NCBI GenBank assembly: GCA_028876035.1
Contig: JAGWTK010000031.1
Span: forward strand, 1 to 17,554
From: Bacteroidota bacterium
Lineage (GTDB): Bacteria; Bacteroidota; Bacteroidia; Chitinophagales; Chitinophagaceae
Direction: 5' to 3'
DNA: 17,554 bases
The first letter of the stretch is position 1; every line of letters begins with the position of its first letter. This document shows, piece after piece, positions 14,843 through 17,554 of this stretch. Under the pieces are notes generated by a model that saw nothing but the letters and a program-made list of their open reading frames with translations, had not been told where the DNA came from and did no database searches. Made by a program: the position numbers and the translations under genes.

Positions 14843-15088
14843 TCAGTTAACCGAGATCTCGAAATACTCCATTACCGGGTTGGCCAGTAATTTCTTTGCT
14901 GCGTCTTCTGCTACTTGTTTGGCTGCATCAACGCTGGCAGCTTCTATGCGAAGGGTGATATTCTTACCAATTCGAACATCTTCTACATTTTGCAGGCCCA
15001 GGTTCGACAAACCGCCCATAACAGCTTTGCCCTGCGGATCCAATAATTCTTTTAATGGCATCACTTTTACCTGTACGGTGTAGGTCAT
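14843..15088 (-). CDS. purS: Phosphoribosylformylglycinamidine synthase subunit PurS
   Basis: An 81-residue protein matching PurS, the small subunit that docks glutaminase PurQ onto PurL in the fourth step of purine synthesis. It opens MTYTVQVKVMPLKELLDPQG, which shows the P-L-x-x-L-L-D-P-x-G-K-A-V motif, then N-V-E-D-V-R-I-G-K and a C-terminal helix with N-P-V-M-E-Y-F. The ATG at 15088 forms an ATGA overlap with the stop codon of pssA (15085-15087), pointing to coupled translation. A longer in-frame reading upstream begins inside pssA and is not supported. PurL and PurQ are not in the window, so the gene sits apart from its partners. Confidence 0.9.
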   Translation of the reverse strand: MTYTVQVKVMPLKELLDPQGKAVMGGLSNLGLQNVEDVRIGKNITLRIEAASVDAAKQVAEDAAKKLLANPVMEYFEISVN

Positions 15089-15855
15089 GTAGTTTTGTTT
15101 TTGAGCGTCAAAGATACAATAATATAGGCGATGAATACGAGCGGTACGGCCAGCCATTTCAGCAGCAGCGCAGCGATCACGGCAATCGCGGCGATCACCA
15201 GCTTGGGTATATTGTTTTTAACCGTGTAATCTTTGAATTTCATCCCCATGATGGGCAGTGTGCTCACCATAAGGTAGCTCAGTACAGCGATGAGTCCGTA
15301 CAAGAACCATTTGTTGAACAGCAACCCATTCACCGCTCCATCATAATAATTGTAAAATGCAATCAGCGGAAGGGAAGCCACCACCAGTCCGGCCGCCGGA
15401 ATCGGCACACCTTTGAAACCGTAGGTTTGGGTGGTGTCAATATTGAACCTTGCCAGGCGGTAGGCACCGGCACAGGCGAATACAAAAGCCGGCAACAACC
15501 AGGCGATGCTGATATCAAGCCCGTTTTCCTGCTGCATAAAGGAAAGACGTAAAAACTGAAACAGGATCATGGAAGGTGCCACGCCAAAACTTACTACATC
15601 ACTCAATGAATCCAGTTGCTTGCCCATATCGCCGGCAGCATTGAGCAGGCGTGCGAGAAACCCGTCGAGGAAATCGATGCAGGCCGCAATAGCGATGCAG
15701 ATGGCTGCATAATAGAGTCGTTCAGGGATACTGAAGCTGGTGGACAAATCATCGGCCTGCTGGATCGTGATGGATTCCGTTTGCAATGCGAAAACGATCG
15801 CAACGCAACCAAACAAAAGATTGAGCAGGGTAAAAATGTTGGGGATTTTTTTCAT
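15085..15855 (-). CDS. pssA: CDP-diacylglycerol--serine O-phosphatidyltransferase
   Basis: A 256-residue integral membrane enzyme making phosphatidylserine, precursor of phosphatidylethanolamine. The CDP-alcohol phosphatidyltransferase motif is complete: D64-G-x-x-A-R69-x8-G78-x3-D82-x3-D86, preceded by D61-F-L. Hydrophobic segments fill the rest (about 8-25, 47-63, 115-135, 155-170, 183-205, 217-250). The P-I-P-A-A-G (174-179) block and the Y-R-L-A-R-F-N segment (132-138) are typical of the PssA branch of the family. Length and start (ATG at 15855, MKKIPNIFTLLN) are normal. It lies 35 nt after the aminopeptidase P gene and overlaps purS by four bases. A phosphatidylserine decarboxylase gene would be expected elsewhere. 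Confidence 0.93.
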   Translation of the reverse strand: MKKIPNIFTLLNLLFGCVAIVFALQTESITIQQADDLSTSFSIPERLYYAAICIAIAACIDFLDGFLARLLNAAGDMGKQLDSLSDVVSFGVAPSMILFQFLRLSFMQQENGLDISIAWLLPAFVFACAGAYRLARFNIDTTQTYGFKGVPIPAAGLVVASLPLIAFYNYYDGAVNGLLFNKWFLYGLIAVLSYLMVSTLPIMGMKFKDYTVKNNIPKLVIAAIAVIAALLLKWLAVPLVFIAYIIVSLTLKNKTT

Positions 15856-15890
15856 ACTGTCGGCAGTGGTTTTGGCTTAACACAGGTTTT

Positions 15891-17183
15891 TTATTTCCTG
15901 CGCATCAGGCTTTCAATTTCGTCCGTGGTGATAGGAATATTTGCCATCAGGTCTTTATTGCCATTGCGGGTAATCCACACATTGTTTTCGATTCGCACAC
16001 CCATATGTTCTTCCTCAATATAAATACCTGGCTCTACGGTGAGCAGCATGCCTGCCTGGAGGGGTTCGGTTTTTGTTCCGAGGTCATGTACATCTATTCC
16101 CAAATGATGCGAAATGCCATGGTAGAGGTATTTGCGATACGCCCTGTTGTCTGGATCCTCGTTTTTAACGTCGCTCTTTTTCAGTAACCCGATTTTTACA
16201 AACAGCTCAGTTGCAAAATCACCCACTTTATTATGGTAGTCGATGATGGTGATACCCGGTTTCAACAGGCTTTTTGAATAATTGTGTAAATCCAGGCAAG
16301 CATTGTAGATCTTCTTCTGGCGCGCTGTAAACTTTCCGTTCACTGGCACGGTGCGGGTAAGATCAGCACAATACCCGCCATACTCAGCCCCAAAGTCCAT
16401 CAGGATCAGTTCACCGTTTTTACATTCCTGGTTATTGCTAACATAATGCAGTGTCCGGGCGCGATCGCCGCTGGCAATGATGGAGCCGTAAGCTGGCCCG
16501 GTGGCCCTCTGTGATAAGAATGAATGGAATATTTCCGCTTCTATTTCGTATTCCATCACACCCGGCTTAATAAACCCAAGCAAGCGACGAAACGTTGCGT
16601 CCGTGATATCTATCGCTTTTTGCAATACTTCTACTTCCAGGGCAGATTTTACGGCCCTGAGTTCACGCATAATCTTCGCGCTGCGGCGGTATTCGTGCAG
16701 CGGGTACCGTTTGCGGAGGTCGCGTATATAACGGTAATCTCTAACCGGAACCAGGTTGGCCTTGCGATCGTTTTCATTTGTATTCAGGTAGATGGCGTCT
16801 GCGAGGTGTATCCAGGTTTGCAGCGGGGCATCAAGACTATCGAGCCAAACCACGGTACCGATTCCACTGATGGCCTTCGCCTCTGCCGCCCGGAGCCGGT
16901 GTCCATCCCATTTCTCTTTTAATTCGTTCGGACGTACCAATACCAGTACTTCGCGGTATTTCGGATCCGGGTTGTCGGGGAACAGCACCAGCATGCTATC
17001 TTCCTGCTCTATACCGGTGAGCCAGTACAAATCTGAATTCTGTTTAAACCGGTGCAGCGCATCCCCATTCATTGGCAACTCATCGTTGCTGTTGAAAATG
17101 GCGATACTGTTTTTTCCCATCTTCTTTGCAAACCGGCTTCGGTTCTGCACGAAAATGTCCGCATTCAAAGGAAGATATTTCAT
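15891..17183 (-). CDS. pepP: Xaa-Pro aminopeptidase (aminopeptidase P)
   Basis: A 430-residue M24B metallopeptidase that removes N-terminal residues next to proline. An N-terminal creatinase-like domain (1-170, with L-Y-W-L-T-G-I-E near 52) precedes the pita-bread domain. The dinuclear metal ligands are all visible: D263 (LMDFGAE), D274 (CADLTRT), H359 (GISHHLGIDVHD), E384 (LTVEPGIY) and E399 (GVRIEN), with H366 as the conserved catalytic His. No signal peptide is seen, so it should be cytoplasmic. The ATG at 17183 is the natural start (MKYLPLNADIF). It heads the four-gene minus-strand run with pssA, purS and rsmI. Family members without prolidase specificity exist, but length and motifs fit aminopeptidase P best. 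Confidence 0.94.
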   Translation of the reverse strand: MKYLPLNADIFVQNRSRFAKKMGKNSIAIFNSNDELPMNGDALHRFKQNSDLYWLTGIEQEDSMLVLFPDNPDPKYREVLVLVRPNELKEKWDGHRLRAAEAKAISGIGTVVWLDSLDAPLQTWIHLADAIYLNTNENDRKANLVPVRDYRYIRDLRKRYPLHEYRRSAKIMRELRAVKSALEVEVLQKAIDITDATFRRLLGFIKPGVMEYEIEAEIFHSFLSQRATGPAYGSIIASGDRARTLHYVSNNQECKNGELILMDFGAEYGGYCADLTRTVPVNGKFTARQKKIYNACLDLHNYSKSLLKPGITIIDYHNKVGDFATELFVKIGLLKKSDVKNEDPDNRAYRKYLYHGISHHLGIDVHDLGTKTEPLQAGMLLTVEPGIYIEEEHMGVRIENNVWITRNGNKDLMANIPITTDEIESLMRRK

Positions 17184-17199
17184 GATAGCAATTTTAGGC

Positions 17200-17240
17200 G
17201 TTAGCTATTGGTCTTGGGCGTTGGCAGATAGCTACCCGCC
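17200..17240. repeat. Short inverted repeat upstream of the aminopeptidase P gene
   Basis: TAGCTAT and ATAGCTA (seven bases each) flank a G/T-rich loop containing repeated TTGG. It may be a leader hairpin, or the start of another degenerate 7-nt repeat. Evidence is thin. Confidence 0.25.
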
Positions 17241-17269
17241 AATGGGTTAACTTTTATACGCAAACTCCG

Positions 17270-17367
17270 CTTACCTCCTACCCCTTACCTCTTACCTCTT
17301 ACCACTTACCACTTAAAACTTACCACTTAAAACTTAAAACTTAAAACTTAGAACTTACAACTCCCCC
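17270..17367. repeat. Heptanucleotide repeat tract (CTTACCN / CTTAAAA), 14 units
   Basis: Fourteen contiguous 7-nt units on the plus strand: CTTACCT, CCTACCC, CTTACCT x2, CTTACCA x2, CTTAAAA, CTTACCA, CTTAAAA x3, CTTAGAA, CTTACAA and a closing CTCCCCC. Like the tract at 4208-4256 it starts after CCG and closes with CTCCCCC. Its last base is the first base of the stop codon of the gene to the right, on the other strand. Confidence 0.85.
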
Positions 17368-17554
17368 TACCCCAGCGCCTGTTCCAGATCAGTAAGTATA
17401 TCCTGCACATTTTCTATTCCAATGCTCATCCTGATCAACCCATCTGTGATACCAAACTTCTCTCTTTCCTCGCGGGGCACGCCAAAATGCGACATGCTGG
17501 CCGGATGAGAAATAAGGGTATCGGCCGTACCCAGGGAAACAGCGCGGGTACACA
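17367..17554 (-). CDS. PLP-dependent trans-sulfuration enzyme, C-terminal end (cut by window edge)
   Basis: The visible 62 residues are the C-terminal end of a Cys/Met-metabolism PLP enzyme (cystathionine gamma-synthase, cystathionine or methionine gamma-lyase, or O-succinylhomoserine sulfhydrylase). The blocks A-V-S-L-G-T-A-D-T-L-I-S-H-P-A-S-M-S-H, P-R-E-E-R, G-I-T-D-G-L-I-R-M-S-I-G-I-E and D-I-L-T-D-L-E-Q-A-L are the family's signature end, including the substrate-carboxylate-binding Arg in G-L-I-R. Which reaction it catalyses cannot be read from this part. The pyridoxal-binding lysine lies outside the window. The stop codon TAG is at 17367-17369, directly adjoining the heptanucleotide tract. 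Confidence 0.9.
   Translation of the reverse strand, partial: CTRAVSLGTADTLISHPASMSHFGVPREEREKFGITDGLIRMSIGIENVQDILTDLEQALG

Noticed and set aside
15055..15552. 165-codon plus-strand frame opposite pssA
   Set aside because: His/Gln-rich shadow typical of antisense of a membrane-protein gene.

Overview
The window looks like a chromosomal segment of a Bacteroidota bacterium, most likely family Chitinophagaceae. Evidence: a zinc-site-variant Tgt of Bacteroidota type, a PepSY-like secreted protein, a small DUF6728-type membrane protein, PurS encoded apart from PurL/PurQ, AT-rich leaders without clear Shine-Dalgarno sites, and candidate promoters of the Bacteroidota TTG / TAnnTTTG kind. The organism call is inference from gene content, not from a search. 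Most of the window is housekeeping sequence; the unusual part is 3.57-4.30 kb.

Layout. At the left edge, on the minus strand, lie the start of nuoA (complex I), a secreted sialidase-like beta-propeller protein and a SWIM zinc-finger protein. Next is a tRNA-Ala locus (3.57-4.30 kb, minus strand) with one intact tRNA-Ala(GGC), three tandem 78-79 bp truncated tRNA-Ala-like units, one nearly complete pseudo-tRNA and a terminal 5' fragment, punctuated by terminators and preceded by a good Bacteroidota promoter. A 56-codon membrane protein follows on the plus strand and meets lpxB at a shared CTAG. lptG and lpxB form a minus-strand pair for lipid A synthesis and LPS transport. A small two-helix membrane protein (plus) and tgt (minus) are convergent. 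Divergent from tgt are a GT2 glycosyltransferase and rsmG, which overlap by 31 nt, followed by an orphan NarL/FixJ response regulator.

The region 11.0-11.3 kb contains a strong terminator and possibly a small RNA. Then, all on the minus strand, come a secreted M1-type metallopeptidase and, upstream of it, a PepSY-like periplasmic protein with its own terminator. A likely four-gene minus-strand operon follows in the order aminopeptidase P, pssA, purS, rsmI, with an ATGA start/stop overlap between pssA and purS. The right edge holds the C-terminal part of a PLP-dependent trans-sulfuration enzyme.

Four heptanucleotide repeat tracts of two sequence families lie in intergenic DNA; two of them abut or overlap the stop codon of a minus-strand gene. 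I found no transposase, integrase, CRISPR array, toxin-antitoxin pair or phage-defence system. The best candidate for something undescribed is the tRNA-Ala-derived repeat array: its degenerate copies share a lengthened anticodon hairpin that the intact tRNA lacks.
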